9,633 bases of DNA from JBFJVD01 sp041624375 (lineage in GTDB: Bacteria; Chloroflexota; Anaerolineae; Anaerolineales; E44-bin32): positions 1-9,633 of the forward strand of contig JBFJVD010000110.1 in NCBI GenBank assembly GCA_041624375.1, read 5' to 3'. The position numbers and the translations under genes are program-made. Below, in pieces: positions 1 to 6,904 of this stretch. Positions within the stretch are counted from its first letter, which is position 1. Each line of letters starts with the position of its first letter. The notes below the pieces were generated by a model, which was given only the letters and a program-made list of their open reading frames with translations, was not told the origin of the DNA and made no database searches.

Positions 1-287
1 CGGCTCAAGCCACGGCCGTTCGGACCCTCCATCGATTGCCAGTACACCTTGCTTGAAATCACAAGGCTTGTGCGCGGCAGCCCTTGGATTGCTTCGCCCA
101 TGACCTCCTCGGCGCGGCCGCTCGCATACACGTCGGCGTTGTCAAAGAAGTTGATCCCCTGGTCATAGGCGAAGTGAAGGATCTCGCGCGCCTCTGGAAC
201 CCCAAGCCGGTCCCCGAAGGTCAGCCAGGCGCCATAGGAGATCTCGCTGATTTTGAGGCCTGTCGCCCCCATGCGTCGGTAGTTCAT
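1..287 (-). CDS. Aldo/keto reductase, N-terminal part (cut by window edge)
   Basis: N-terminal 95 residues of an NAD(P)H-dependent aldo/keto reductase of the branch that includes voltage-gated potassium channel beta-subunit-like enzymes. These reduce aldehydes and ketones in the cytoplasm; the natural substrate cannot be told here. The start MNYRRMGATGLKISEISYG is the standard AKR opening. Three of the four catalytic-tetrad residues are visible: Asp49 and Tyr54 in FFDNADVYASG, and Lys80 in ISSKV; the His lies beyond the window. The run after Lys80 (VYWQSMEGPNGRGLS) is typical of the channel-beta-like branch. The ATG at 287-285 is preceded by an AGAGGGA ribosome-binding site. The gene diverges from tdh across a 140-bp gap. 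Family assignment is firm; substrate and full length are not visible. Confidence 0.93.
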   Translation of the reverse strand, partial: MNYRRMGATGLKISEISYGAWLTFGDRLGVPEAREILHFAYDQGINFFDNADVYASGRAEEVMGEAIQGLPRTSLVISSKVYWQSMEGPNGRGLS

Positions 288-339
288 ATTGAGTCCCTCT
301 CTGACAGCAGTGAGAACGCTCGAATCCGCCAGTCGCTAC

Positions 340-381
340 GAGTATACCCACGCAGCAGAGCATCCCCTTCGTGCTATACTC
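340..381. promoter_or_regulatory. Divergent promoter region: extended -10 for tdh, with a mirrored TATACTC on the minus strand
   Basis: On the plus strand TGCTATACT (372-380) fits an extended -10 element (TGnTATAAT, one mismatch). It puts the tdh transcript start near 387, about 40 nt before the ATG at 428. On the minus strand TATACTC is read at 346-340, about 50 nt before the aldo/keto reductase start. The two heptamers GAGTATA (340-346) and TATACTC (375-381) form an inverted repeat with 28 nt between. No good -35 box is seen for either. They may be back-to-back -10 boxes or halves of a shared operator; which of these is inference. Confidence 0.4.
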
Positions 382-427
382 ACGCCTCCCGGATCGGCCA
401 CATTCAATGCTTGGGCAAGAGGTGTTC

Positions 428-1468
428 ATGGCCGAAGAGATGAACGCGGTCGTCAAGGCCGAAGCCGGACCTGGCCTGACGCTTCAAAAGGTCCCGGTTC
501 CTACCATTCAGAAAAACGAAGTGCTGGTAAGAGTACGGGCCGCCTCGATCTGCGGAACCGACCTCCACATCTACAACTGGGACGAGTGGGCCTCGGGGAG
601 GATGCGGCCGCCCGTTGTGGTTGGCCACGAGGTCTGCGGCGATATCGTCACGGTCGGCCAAGATGTGACTTCGGTCGCCGTCGGCGATTTTGTCTCGCTT
701 GAATCGCATGTCATCTGCAACACCTGCAACTTCTGCCGGACTGGTCAGGGTCACTTGTGCGAGAACACCCAGCTCCTTGGGGTCGATCGCGATGGCGGGT
801 TCGCCGAGTACGTGGCTGTTCCGGCGCAGAACGCCTGGCCCAACCCGCCCGAGATGCCGCTTGAGATCGCCGTTTTGCAGGAAAACTTCGGCAATGCCGT
901 TCATACGGCATTCGCGGTCGATCTGCGGGCGAAGAAGGTGCTGGTCACCGGCTGCGGACCGGTGGGGCTGATGGTGATCGCCGTGGCGCGCGCCATCGGC
1001 GCGCGTTCGGTCTACGCCACTGATATCAGCGCCTACCGCCTCGAACTCGCCAGAAAGATGGGCGCGGATGAAGCCCTGCATGCCGTCGACGATGCCGTCA
1101 TCGAACGGGTCCATGAAGCGACCGATGGCGAGGGCGTGGACGTCCTGCTCGAAATGTCGGGCGCGCCGCAGGCCATCGATCAGGGGTTCACGCTGCTCAA
1201 ACCGGGCGGAGAAGCGGCGCTGCTTGGTGTGACGCCGGGCCCCATCACCTTCGACTGGAACCAGCATATCGTCTTCAAGGCGGCCAGCGTGATCGGGATC
1301 AGCGGCCGCAAACTTTGGCAAACATGGTACCAGGCCAGGGGACTGATCCGTTCCGGCGCTGTCGATCTCTCACCGCTGGTCACCCACCACTTCCAGCTGT
1401 CGGACTTTGAGTCGGCGATTGAGCAGATGGCCTCCGGCGAGTCCGGCAAGGTGGTGCTGACTCCATAG
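428..1468 (+). CDS. tdh: L-threonine 3-dehydrogenase
   Basis: Zinc- and NAD-dependent medium-chain dehydrogenase that oxidises L-threonine to 2-amino-3-oxobutyrate, the first step of threonine breakdown to glycine and acetyl-CoA. The sequence follows E. coli Tdh along its length. The signature SICGTDLHIYNWDEW holds catalytic Cys42, followed by GHE (His67, Glu68). The structural zinc cysteines are 97, 100, 103 and 111. The stretch FGNAVHTAF precedes a Rossmann motif GCGPVG (175-180), with Asp199 at the end of the second strand, as expected for NAD specificity. LEMSGAP and the C-terminal SGESGKVVL also match. I chose ATG 428 because AAGAGG (417-422) lies 5 nt upstream. ATG 440 would give the 342-residue form closest to E. 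coli but has poorer SD spacing. The upstream in-frame GTG at 371 overlaps the putative -10 box. No kbl (2-amino-3-oxobutyrate CoA ligase) gene lies beside it in this window. Confidence 0.95.
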   Translation: MAEEMNAVVKAEAGPGLTLQKVPVPTIQKNEVLVRVRAASICGTDLHIYNWDEWASGRMRPPVVVGHEVCGDIVTVGQDVTSVAVGDFVSLESHVICNTCNFCRTGQGHLCENTQLLGVDRDGGFAEYVAVPAQNAWPNPPEMPLEIAVLQENFGNAVHTAFAVDLRAKKVLVTGCGPVGLMVIAVARAIGARSVYATDISAYRLELARKMGADEALHAVDDAVIERVHEATDGEGVDVLLEMSGAPQAIDQGFTLLKPGGEAALLGVTPGPITFDWNQHIVFKAASVIGISGRKLWQTWYQARGLIRSGAVDLSPLVTHHFQLSDFESAIEQMASGESGKVVLTP

Positions 1469-1538
1469 GAGAAAGGTCGTAGAGACAGGAGGTGCGCCTC
1501 TGGGGTAGTAGTAGGGGGACAAGAATGGAGGGAGCATC

Positions 1539-2363
1539 ATGAACAGCTACCGCAATCCCCTGACCGCGCTCGCCGCCCTTCTCATGCTCACCATGGCCTG
1601 CACGACCCTGACCGGCCTCTTCGGTGGGGGCTCGGGCACCGCCCCCGGTGAGGTGCCCTCAGCCCCGGAGGCGGCGGTGGAGGCCGGGCCCACCGAGGTC
1701 CAGCGACGTGAGCTCGCCCCGACCCCTACGCCATTCCACACGACCTCGGAGGACGATGTGCGCAATGCGCTCGACCTTGGCGCCCCGGACTACGTCGATT
1801 ATTTCGATGACCCGGAAGCCTGGTTCGACTACGATACCGCCGGTAAGGCTGCGTACCGCTTTGACGGCGGGCGGCTCATCGGAGTAGACTACGAGCCGGA
1901 AGAGCAGTTTGCCTGGTGGACCTATTCGAGCCGTCCGGCGGGCAACACCTATGCCGAAGTCAGCGCAACCAACGGCGATTGCATCGCGAAGGACGCCGTC
2001 GGCCTGGTGATCCGGGTGGACGAGGCCCAGGCGGCCGGCGGCTATGCCCTGGAAGTCTCTTGCGATGGGCATTGGCGCTATGTCCGCCACCGAATCGGCA
2101 AGCAAGCCGAGATCGTGATCGACTGGACGCCGGCGGAGAGCATCCGTACCGGCGCTGGAGCGACCAACCGATTGGCGATTTGGGGATATCAGCGCGAACT
2201 GATCTTCTTCATCAACGGCGTCCGGGTTGGAGAATCCACGGACTCGAATTACAGTTACAAGCAAGGGTTATTTGCCGTGTACGTGCGCGCGCATCAAACC
2301 TACAATCTCACGGCGAGCTTCGACGACTTCGCCTTCTGGCACATCCCGTTCCAGAGTCAATGA
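1539..2363 (+). CDS. Lipoprotein with beta-sandwich (concanavalin/LamG-like) domain, copy 1
   Basis: A 274-residue secreted lipoprotein of no recognised specific function. The hydrophobic signal peptide ends in the lipobox LTMAC, with lipidated Cys21. A low-complexity Gly/Ala/Pro/Glu linker follows to about residue 70. Residues 75-270 form one domain of alternating hydrophobic strands, with WWTYS, VGLVIRV, YALEVSCDG, FFINGVRVG and a closing FDDFAFW. This pattern resembles the concanavalin A-like/LamG/DUF1080-type domains that bind or act on carbohydrates; the fold is inferred from the pattern, not proven. Cys148 and Cys175 could form a disulfide in the exported domain. A strong SD, GGAGGGAG (1527-1534), sits 4 nt before the ATG. 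The gene lies 70 nt after tdh, and its stop overlaps the next start (ATGA). It is a paralogue of the next two lipoproteins. Confidence 0.87.
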   Translation: MNSYRNPLTALAALLMLTMACTTLTGLFGGGSGTAPGEVPSAPEAAVEAGPTEVQRRELAPTPTPFHTTSEDDVRNALDLGAPDYVDYFDDPEAWFDYDTAGKAAYRFDGGRLIGVDYEPEEQFAWWTYSSRPAGNTYAEVSATNGDCIAKDAVGLVIRVDEAQAAGGYALEVSCDGHWRYVRHRIGKQAEIVIDWTPAESIRTGAGATNRLAIWGYQRELIFFINGVRVGESTDSNYSYKQGLFAVYVRAHQTYNLTASFDDFAFWHIPFQSQ

Positions 2364-3235
2364 AGCCTGCCGGAGAGCGTTGGTTCCTGCTTGTGCTGAT
2401 AGCCATGGCGGCATTCGCCGGCGCCTGCACCCGCGCCGCGGAGACACCCGCCGCGCCTGGTGCGCTGCAAACCCAGGTCGCCGCCACCCTGACGGCGGCA
2501 CCCACCCAGCCGCCAAGCGAGACGTCCCCGCCAAGCGAGACGCCGGCACCCAGCCAGACCGCCAGCGCCGTCCCCAGCACCACGCCTTCCCAGACCGGCA
2601 CGCCCGGCCCAAGCCCCACGCCGACGGGCCCGGTGCTCGACGCAGATGATCCGCGCCAGGGAATCAATCTGAACGCGCCCGATCACCGCGACGATTTCAG
2701 CGCCGCAGGCGGCTGGTTCGCCAACTATGAAGACAACACGGTGGCCTTGATGCTGGAGGACCAGCGCCTGCGCACCACAGACAAGCTGGCCGATACCCTG
2801 ATCACCTGGAGCACATCCGGGCAGACCGGTGGGGACTTCTACCTCGAGATCACCGCTGAAATCGGCAACTGCACCGGGGCAGATGCGGCCGGCCTGGCGA
2901 CGCGAGTGGGCAACGCCGATTACTCGCGCGGCTACGCTTTCGAGGTTTCGTGCGATGGACGGTTCCGGCTGCGGAAGTTCATCAGCTTCAACAGCATACC
3001 CGCCGTTCTGGTGGACTGGACCGCTTCGGACGTGATCCACAAAGGGCCCAATACGAGCAACCGGCTAGGCTTCCTGGCCCGCGGCGGGACGCTGACGGTC
3101 TTTGCCAATGGAGAGTCGCTGGCGACCTTCAACGATCCCGACTATGTCTGGGGGAACTTCGCCGTCTTCGCCAGCGCCGCTCAGGGAGAAACGACGGTCC
3201 GCTGGGACGACTTTGCGCTCTGGCGGCTCGAGTAG
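2360..3235 (+). CDS. Lipoprotein with beta-sandwich domain, copy 2
   Basis: A 291-residue lipoprotein starting at the ATG that overlaps the previous stop (ATGA), so translation is probably coupled. The signal peptide has lysine at residue 2, a hydrophobic core at 8-20 and the lipobox FAGAC (Cys23). Residues 28-92 are a Pro/Thr/Ser-rich linker suited to hold a domain away from the membrane. Residues 105-291 repeat the domain of copy 1: NAPDHRDDF matches copy 1's GAPDYVDYF, AAGLATRV matches AVGLVIRV, YAFEVSCDG matches YALEVSCDG, and both end in a W/F-DDFAxW motif. Cys171 and Cys198 are 27 residues apart, exactly as in copy 1. The reading frame stays open upstream to 1916, but that stretch overlaps copy 1 and lacks a signal peptide. 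The gene is followed by a strong terminator, so copies 1 and 2 form a unit. Confidence 0.87.
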   Translation: MKPAGERWFLLVLIAMAAFAGACTRAAETPAAPGALQTQVAATLTAAPTQPPSETSPPSETPAPSQTASAVPSTTPSQTGTPGPSPTPTGPVLDADDPRQGINLNAPDHRDDFSAAGGWFANYEDNTVALMLEDQRLRTTDKLADTLITWSTSGQTGGDFYLEITAEIGNCTGADAAGLATRVGNADYSRGYAFEVSCDGRFRLRKFISFNSIPAVLVDWTASDVIHKGPNTSNRLGFLARGGTLTVFANGESLATFNDPDYVWGNFAVFASAAQGETTVRWDDFALWRLE

Positions 3236-3246
3236 GAACACTCGTC

Positions 3247-3278
3247 GGGCCGGCGCCGGCATCGGCGCCGGCCCTTTT
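3247..3278 (+). terminator. Rho-independent terminator after lipoprotein copy 2
   Basis: A perfect 12-bp GC-only stem (GGGCCGGCGCCG at 3247-3258, its exact complement at 3263-3274) with a GCAT loop, followed at once by TTTT. It begins 12 nt after the stop of lipoprotein copy 2 and should end that transcript, separating it from copy 3. Confidence 0.88.
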
Positions 3279-3326
3279 CCATCCGACACCCGGCAGCATC
3301 CTCTCCTCATCCTTCAAAGACAAGAT

Positions 3327-3355
3327 TTGCCTCTATACGCATCCGATCTTAGAAT
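3327..3355 (+). promoter_or_regulatory. Putative sigma70-type promoter for lipoprotein copy 3 and the methyltransferase
   Basis: TTGCCT (3327-3332) and TAGAAT (3350-3355) are separated by 17 nt, matching the -35/-10 consensus at 4 and 5 of 6 bases. The predicted start is near 3362, about 38 nt before the ATG at 3400. It lies just after a strong terminator, where a new promoter is needed. The first ten bases, TTGCCTCTAT, recur in the spoVS promoter at 7587. Confidence 0.5.
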
Positions 3356-3399
3356 GGCCCCGTCGTGATCTGGAACAGAGGGCTGAGATCCTGTCTGCG

Positions 3400-4206
3400 A
3401 TGCTTCTTTTCCGCGGTCGGCGGCGTCTTCTTCGCGCGGCCTTCACGCTGATGGCCGCCGCACCGCTGGCGGCTGGATGCCTGACAATCGAGACCGCCTC
3501 CACCCCAACCTCCCCGCCACCGACTCCGACGGTGACTGCCACGGTCCCTTTCCCCACCTTGCGCCCCACCTCCACCCAGACCCCGCGTCCAACGCCCTCG
3601 CCGACGTTCGATCCGCGCAGCGGGCTCGGCCAGGCCATCTTCACCGACGACTTCAGCACCGACCTGGGCTGGGAGCTGGGCGAGCGCCTGGATGGAGGTG
3701 TGAGCATCGTGGGCGAGCGATTGGCAATCGCCGTCCGTCGTCCTGGGGCCTCGCTGCTCGTGGAGAGCCCGGCGCCCGCGGCAAGTGATGCGCTGATCGA
3801 GGTCACCGTTCGTCCGATCCTGTGCCATGATGATGACGAGTTCGGTGTGGTCTATCGCCTCAACAGCCTCGGGGAGCATTATCGCTTTACGATCACCTGC
3901 GGCAGCGGAGCGCGTGCCCGGCGTGTCCTTCAGGATGGATCTCGCGCCCTTGTGCCGTTCACCTCCTCTACCGCGATCCTCGGCGGGCCGCTGGCGGAGA
4001 ATCGGCTGGCGGTGTGGGCCAGCGAAAGCCAGTTCCGCTTTTTGGTGAATGGCGTTGAGATCTTCAGCGCCCGGGATATCGCCCTTGGATCGGGAGGCTT
4101 CGGCTTCTACGCACTGGCCGGCCGAAGCGGGCAGGTGACCGTGGCTTTCGACGATCTGATCATCCTCCCGCTGCTCACAAGCGCCACACCCAGCCCCACA
4201 CCCTAG
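3400..4206 (+). CDS. Lipoprotein with beta-sandwich domain, copy 3
   Basis: A 268-residue lipoprotein with an Arg-rich n-region, a hydrophobic core and LAAGC as lipobox (Cys27; Ala at -3 is a tolerated variant). A Pro/Thr-rich linker covers residues 33-70. Residues 75-258 form a beta-sandwich-like domain. FTDDFSTDLGW opens it, FGVVYRL, YRFTITC and NRLAVW match the same points in copies 1 and 2, FLVNGVEIF matches their NG hairpin, and VAFDDLIIL closes it. Cys142 and Cys167 are 25 residues apart, against 27 in the sisters, so this copy is more diverged. It ends in a short Pro/Thr/Ser tail. The ATG at 3400 has only a distant GAGGG as SD (about 17 nt), so the start is less certain than for its sisters, but it gives a proper signal peptide. 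The methyltransferase gene begins 4 nt after its stop. Confidence 0.82.
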   Translation: MLLFRGRRRLLRAAFTLMAAAPLAAGCLTIETASTPTSPPPTPTVTATVPFPTLRPTSTQTPRPTPSPTFDPRSGLGQAIFTDDFSTDLGWELGERLDGGVSIVGERLAIAVRRPGASLLVESPAPAASDALIEVTVRPILCHDDDEFGVVYRLNSLGEHYRFTITCGSGARARRVLQDGSRALVPFTSSTAILGGPLAENRLAVWASESQFRFLVNGVEIFSARDIALGSGGFGFYALAGRSGQVTVAFDDLIILPLLTSATPSPTP

Positions 4207-4210
4207 ACCC

Positions 4211-5050
4211 ATGGCCCGCAAACGCCCTTTCCGCAACCGGCTGAATGATCTGGACTCCAAGGCGTGGCTCCTGTTTCAAAAATCATGGTTCATCCACGAT
4301 CCCCCGCCGCGCCAGAAGGATGTCTTGCGGCATCCGGCCAAGTTCCCGGAGACCCTGGCCGCGGAGTTCGTCCGCTTCTTTACCAAGCAGGGCGAAACCG
4401 TACTCGATCCGATGGTCGGCACCGGATCGACCCTAGTCGCCTGCCTGCGATCCGGCCGGGAGTCGATCGGGGTTGAACTCAACCCGGAATACGCCGAACT
4501 GGCGCGCGAAGTGGTGCAGGCTGAGCGCCAAGCGCTCATCGCGGCAGGTGAGAATCCGCCAGCGGCGACGGTGATCACCGGAGATGCACAGGCCCTCACG
4601 TCGATGAAGCTGCCGACGATCGACTATGTGCTTACGTCGCCACCCTACTGGGACATGCTCCATGCGCGCGGGGCGGGCACCCAGCGGTCCCGGCGCGCCG
4701 ACGCCGAGCTCGACGTCGTCTATTCCGAGGATCCGGCGGATCTTGGCAACATCCCGGATTACGACCAGTTCCTCGATCGGCTGGTGGAGATCTACGCGCA
4801 GCTGGGCGGCCTGCTCCGGCCACGGGCCTACCTTACGATCATCGTCAAAAATGTGAAGAAAGGGGGGCGCATTTATCCCCTGGCCTGGGACCTGGCACGC
4901 CGCCTGAGCGAAACCTTCACCTTAAAGGATGAGCGCATCTGGTGCCAGGACAACGTCCGGCTGGCACCCTACGGCATGGGGAGCGCCTGGGTCAGCAACA
5001 CCGTGCACCACTACTGCCTCCAATTCCGTCACGAGCCGAAGCAGTCCTAG
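4211..5050 (+). CDS. DNA methyltransferase (N4-cytosine/N6-adenine type), apparently without a restriction partner
   Basis: An S-adenosylmethionine-dependent amino-methyltransferase of 279 residues. Motifs in order: a motif X-like HPAKFP (41-46), motif I LDPMVGTGSTL (65-75) that binds AdoMet, motif II around GVELN (Glu89), motif III GDA (124-126), and catalytic motif IV TSPPYW (142-147). S-P-P-Y is more usual for N4-cytosine enzymes, though N6-adenine cannot be excluded. The order X-I-II-III-IV puts any target-recognition segment after motif IV (about 148-190), unlike beta-class enzymes, where motif IV comes first. No restriction endonuclease or specificity subunit is adjacent in this window. 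The start lies 4 nt after lipoprotein copy 3 with no clear SD of its own, so translation is probably coupled. An RNA target is possible but less likely. Confidence 0.88.
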   Translation: MARKRPFRNRLNDLDSKAWLLFQKSWFIHDPPPRQKDVLRHPAKFPETLAAEFVRFFTKQGETVLDPMVGTGSTLVACLRSGRESIGVELNPEYAELAREVVQAERQALIAAGENPPAATVITGDAQALTSMKLPTIDYVLTSPPYWDMLHARGAGTQRSRRADAELDVVYSEDPADLGNIPDYDQFLDRLVEIYAQLGGLLRPRAYLTIIVKNVKKGGRIYPLAWDLARRLSETFTLKDERIWCQDNVRLAPYGMGSAWVSNTVHHYCLQFRHEPKQS

Positions 5051-5102
5051 CGTCAGTCCGCGAGGTCCAGCACCTGCGAATCGATTTCTTTCTGTAGGAT
5101 CA

Positions 5103-5131
5103 TTGCATCCGCTGTCGAACCCGAGTATCCT
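5103..5131 (+). promoter_or_regulatory. Possible promoter for the kinase group
   Basis: TTGCAT (5103-5108), a 17-nt spacer, then TATCCT (5126-5131). The matches to consensus are modest (3 and 4 of 6), but the spacing is ideal and it lies in the 124-nt gap before the first kinase gene. The predicted transcript start would be near 5138. A TCTCGAGA palindrome at 5146-5153 falls just after it. Confidence 0.3.
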
Positions 5132-5174
5132 TGTCCGGGGGCAGCTCTCGAGAACGCAGCAAGTGGGAGGGAGG

Positions 5175-5816
5175 ATGTATCTGGCGATTGAAGGTGTCAT
5201 TGGGGTCGGCAAAACGTCCCTCGCCCGCCTCCTCCAGCCGGATTTTGAGGCCGAACTGCTCCTCGAAGCATTTGAAGAAAACCCGTTCCTGTCCAAATTC
5301 TACGAAGACCGCGAGCGTTACGCATTTCAGACCCAGATCTTCTTCCTGCTGAGCCGCTACCGCCAGCAGCGTGAGCGCGTCCCTCAGGCGCTCGCACGCG
5401 ACAGCCTGATCGCCGACTACACCTTCGGCAAAGACGCGCTATTCGCCCGGCTCAACCTCACGGGAGACGAACTGGACACCTATCACCGGGTGCACGAAGC
5501 GCTTGCCGAGCGCATCCGCCGTCCGGATCTCACCGTCTATCTGCGCGCCTCCACCGATACCGCCATGGGGCGCATTGCGCAGCGCGATCGCCCCTATGAG
5601 CGCAACATGGAGCGAGCCTATATCGTCCGGCTGAACGAAGCCTATGATGCCTTCTTCCAGGAGCACGAGCAGGGTCCGGTCTTGACCATCGACAGCAATG
5701 CGCTCGACTTCGTGGCGCATCCGGAGCACCTGACCTACATCCGCAACCGGATCCGGCAGGCGCTCGGCATCCCGCCCTTCCAGCCCGAGCTTCCCCTCGA
5801 GAAGGCCGAACGGTGA
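5175..5816 (+). CDS. Deoxynucleoside kinase, Dgk-like
   Basis: Cytoplasmic salvage kinase, 213 residues, transferring phosphate from a nucleoside triphosphate to a deoxynucleoside; closest in pattern to Bacillus deoxyguanosine kinase (Dgk). The P-loop is GVIGVGKT (7-14). EENPFLSKFYED and FQTQIFFLLSRY are family blocks. IADYTFGKD (79-87) stands where Bacillus Dgk has IADY followed by a basic residue, instead of the DRS motif of most family members. The lid RIAQRDRPYER is at 133-143. The ATG at 5175 follows a rich SD (GGGAGG at 5165-5170) and starts directly on the beta-strand leading to the P-loop; the frame is open upstream but that part is not protein-like. The stop overlaps the next gene's GTG. 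The family is certain; guanosine preference is inferred from the ADY motif. Confidence 0.93.
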   Translation: MYLAIEGVIGVGKTSLARLLQPDFEAELLLEAFEENPFLSKFYEDRERYAFQTQIFFLLSRYRQQRERVPQALARDSLIADYTFGKDALFARLNLTGDELDTYHRVHEALAERIRRPDLTVYLRASTDTAMGRIAQRDRPYERNMERAYIVRLNEAYDAFFQEHEQGPVLTIDSNALDFVAHPEHLTYIRNRIRQALGIPPFQPELPLEKAER

Positions 5817-6802
5817 TCATCACCCGGGAGAAGCTGATCAAACTGGCGGCGCGGGAAGCCGAAGAGCGGGCCGCCCAGGACGATGTCCTGTCCGCTTATG
5901 TCATCGGCTCCGTCGCCAGCGGGGATCCGCTGCTCGGCGGCGCCGCCGACATTGATCTGGTGCTCATCCATCACGGCCCGCCGCTCCTGCCGCGCGAGGT
6001 CGTCCGACTCTCGGATGATGTGCACCTCGACATCACCCACCACCCGCAGTCGCGCTACGAGTCCCCCGTTGAACTCCGTCATCACCCATGGCTCGGCCCC
6101 GCCATCTGTGAGCCGGTTTTTCTCCACGATCCGAAGCATTTCTTTGAGTGGGTGCAGGCCGGCGTCCGCGGCCGGTTCTACCAGCCCCTGCATGTGCATG
6201 CCCGCGGGCGCGCCTTCCTCCGCAGAGCGCGCCGGCGCAAGGCCGACCTGCCCAACGCAGACCCCTGGCTGGCAGACTATCTGCTCACCGTACTCGAAGG
6301 GGCAAATGCTGCTGCTTGCCTGGCCGGACCGCCTGCCGCCGGACGCCGCCTGCAGCTCCAACTTGAGCAGCGGGCAGCCTCCCTTGAGGCGGACACGCTG
6401 GTGGACGGTTTCCTGCAGCTGATCGGGGCGTCGGCCATCGAGCGGACACTGGCCGACCAATTCGCCACCTGGGCGCGGGCATACGATGAAGCCGAGAGGG
6501 TTTCAAGCGATCCCGAATTCCATCCCGGCCGTCGCGACTATTACTTACGCGGTTTTCAGGCGCTGGCCGACGAAGGACGGCCGGAAGCGACCCTCTGGAC
6601 TCTGCTCAGCACGTGGGATCGATGTTTGCGCGCCCTTGGGTCGGGCAGTTCGGCAGAGGAGCACCGCATGCCATGGCGCGCATTCCTCACCTCGCTCAAG
6701 CTTTCACCGGAGCACACGCGCGCGCGTGAGGATGAGCTTGAAGATTTCCTCGATTCGATCGAGATGCTGCTCGACTCCTGGGCGGAGGCGAACGGCGCGT
6801 AG
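5813..6802 (+). CDS. Nucleotidyltransferase-fold protein of unknown substrate
   Basis: A 329-residue protein with a polymerase-beta-type nucleotidyltransferase domain at its N-terminus. The signature is YVIGSVASGDPLLGGAADID: Gly32-Ser33, then metal-binding Asp46 and Asp48, with a third acidic residue Asp73 in VHLDI. All catalytic residues are present, so it should be active. Residues about 150-329 are helical-looking and carry blocks such as HPGRRDYYLRGFQAL; I do not recognise a named family. Such C-terminal helical domains occur in drug-modifying and protein- or nucleotide-modifying transferases. It begins with GTG overlapping the kinase stop (GTGA), with GAGAAGG (5799-5805) 7 nt upstream, so translation is tightly coupled to the Dgk-like kinase. 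A second kinase follows 102 nt later. A role in nucleotide salvage or its control is suggested by context only. Confidence 0.85.
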   Translation: MIITREKLIKLAAREAEERAAQDDVLSAYVIGSVASGDPLLGGAADIDLVLIHHGPPLLPREVVRLSDDVHLDITHHPQSRYESPVELRHHPWLGPAICEPVFLHDPKHFFEWVQAGVRGRFYQPLHVHARGRAFLRRARRRKADLPNADPWLADYLLTVLEGANAAACLAGPPAAGRRLQLQLEQRAASLEADTLVDGFLQLIGASAIERTLADQFATWARAYDEAERVSSDPEFHPGRRDYYLRGFQALADEGRPEATLWTLLSTWDRCLRALGSGSSAEEHRMPWRAFLTSLKLSPEHTRAREDELEDFLDSIEMLLDSWAEANGA

Positions 6803-6904
6803 CTTCGTTCGGATTTGGCGCGTTCAACGCCTTGGGAGCGCCGCCTCCCCCTTGATGCCTCCGGCCGTCCTGCGATCCTTTCCCTCCAGAACCGGGAGCT
6901 GGCC

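Noticed and set aside
371..427. Upstream extension of tdh by 19 residues from a GTG start
   Set aside because: The added residues do not match the Tdh family, there is no SD, and the codons overlap the putative -10 box. ATG 428 has a good SD.
404..1321. 305-codon open frame antisense to tdh
   Set aside because: The plus strand is an unmistakable Tdh; the antisense frame has no recognisable domain.
1916..2359. N-terminal extension of lipoprotein copy 2 overlapping copy 1
   Set aside because: It lies in another frame of a real gene, is Arg/Gly-rich shadow sequence, and would bury the signal peptide.
2950..3399. N-terminal extension of lipoprotein copy 3 across the terminator
   Set aside because: It overlaps copy 2 in another frame and crosses a strong terminator; the lipobox start at 3400 explains the protein.
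3349..4260. 303-codon open frame on the minus strand antisense to lipoprotein copy 3
   Set aside because: Composition is Arg/Gly/His-rich with no family pattern, as expected for the mirror of a high-GC gene; the plus-strand gene has lipobox and domain signals.
4211..5050. Restriction-modification or anti-phage system around the methyltransferase
   Set aside because: Neighbours are lipoproteins and salvage kinases; no nuclease, helicase or specificity subunit is visible.
4929..5174. N-terminal extension of the Dgk-like kinase into the methyltransferase gene
   Set aside because: The Ser/Arg-rich stretch is shadow sequence; the family begins right at the ATG at 5175 with its SD.
5813..6802. 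MNT-HEPN toxin-antitoxin pair
   Set aside because: The protein is much longer than MNT antitoxins and neither neighbour is a HEPN protein; both are deoxynucleoside kinases.
6817..6831. GGCG/CGCC hairpin after the nucleotidyltransferase as terminator
   Set aside because: Only four base pairs with a 7-nt loop and no T-tract.
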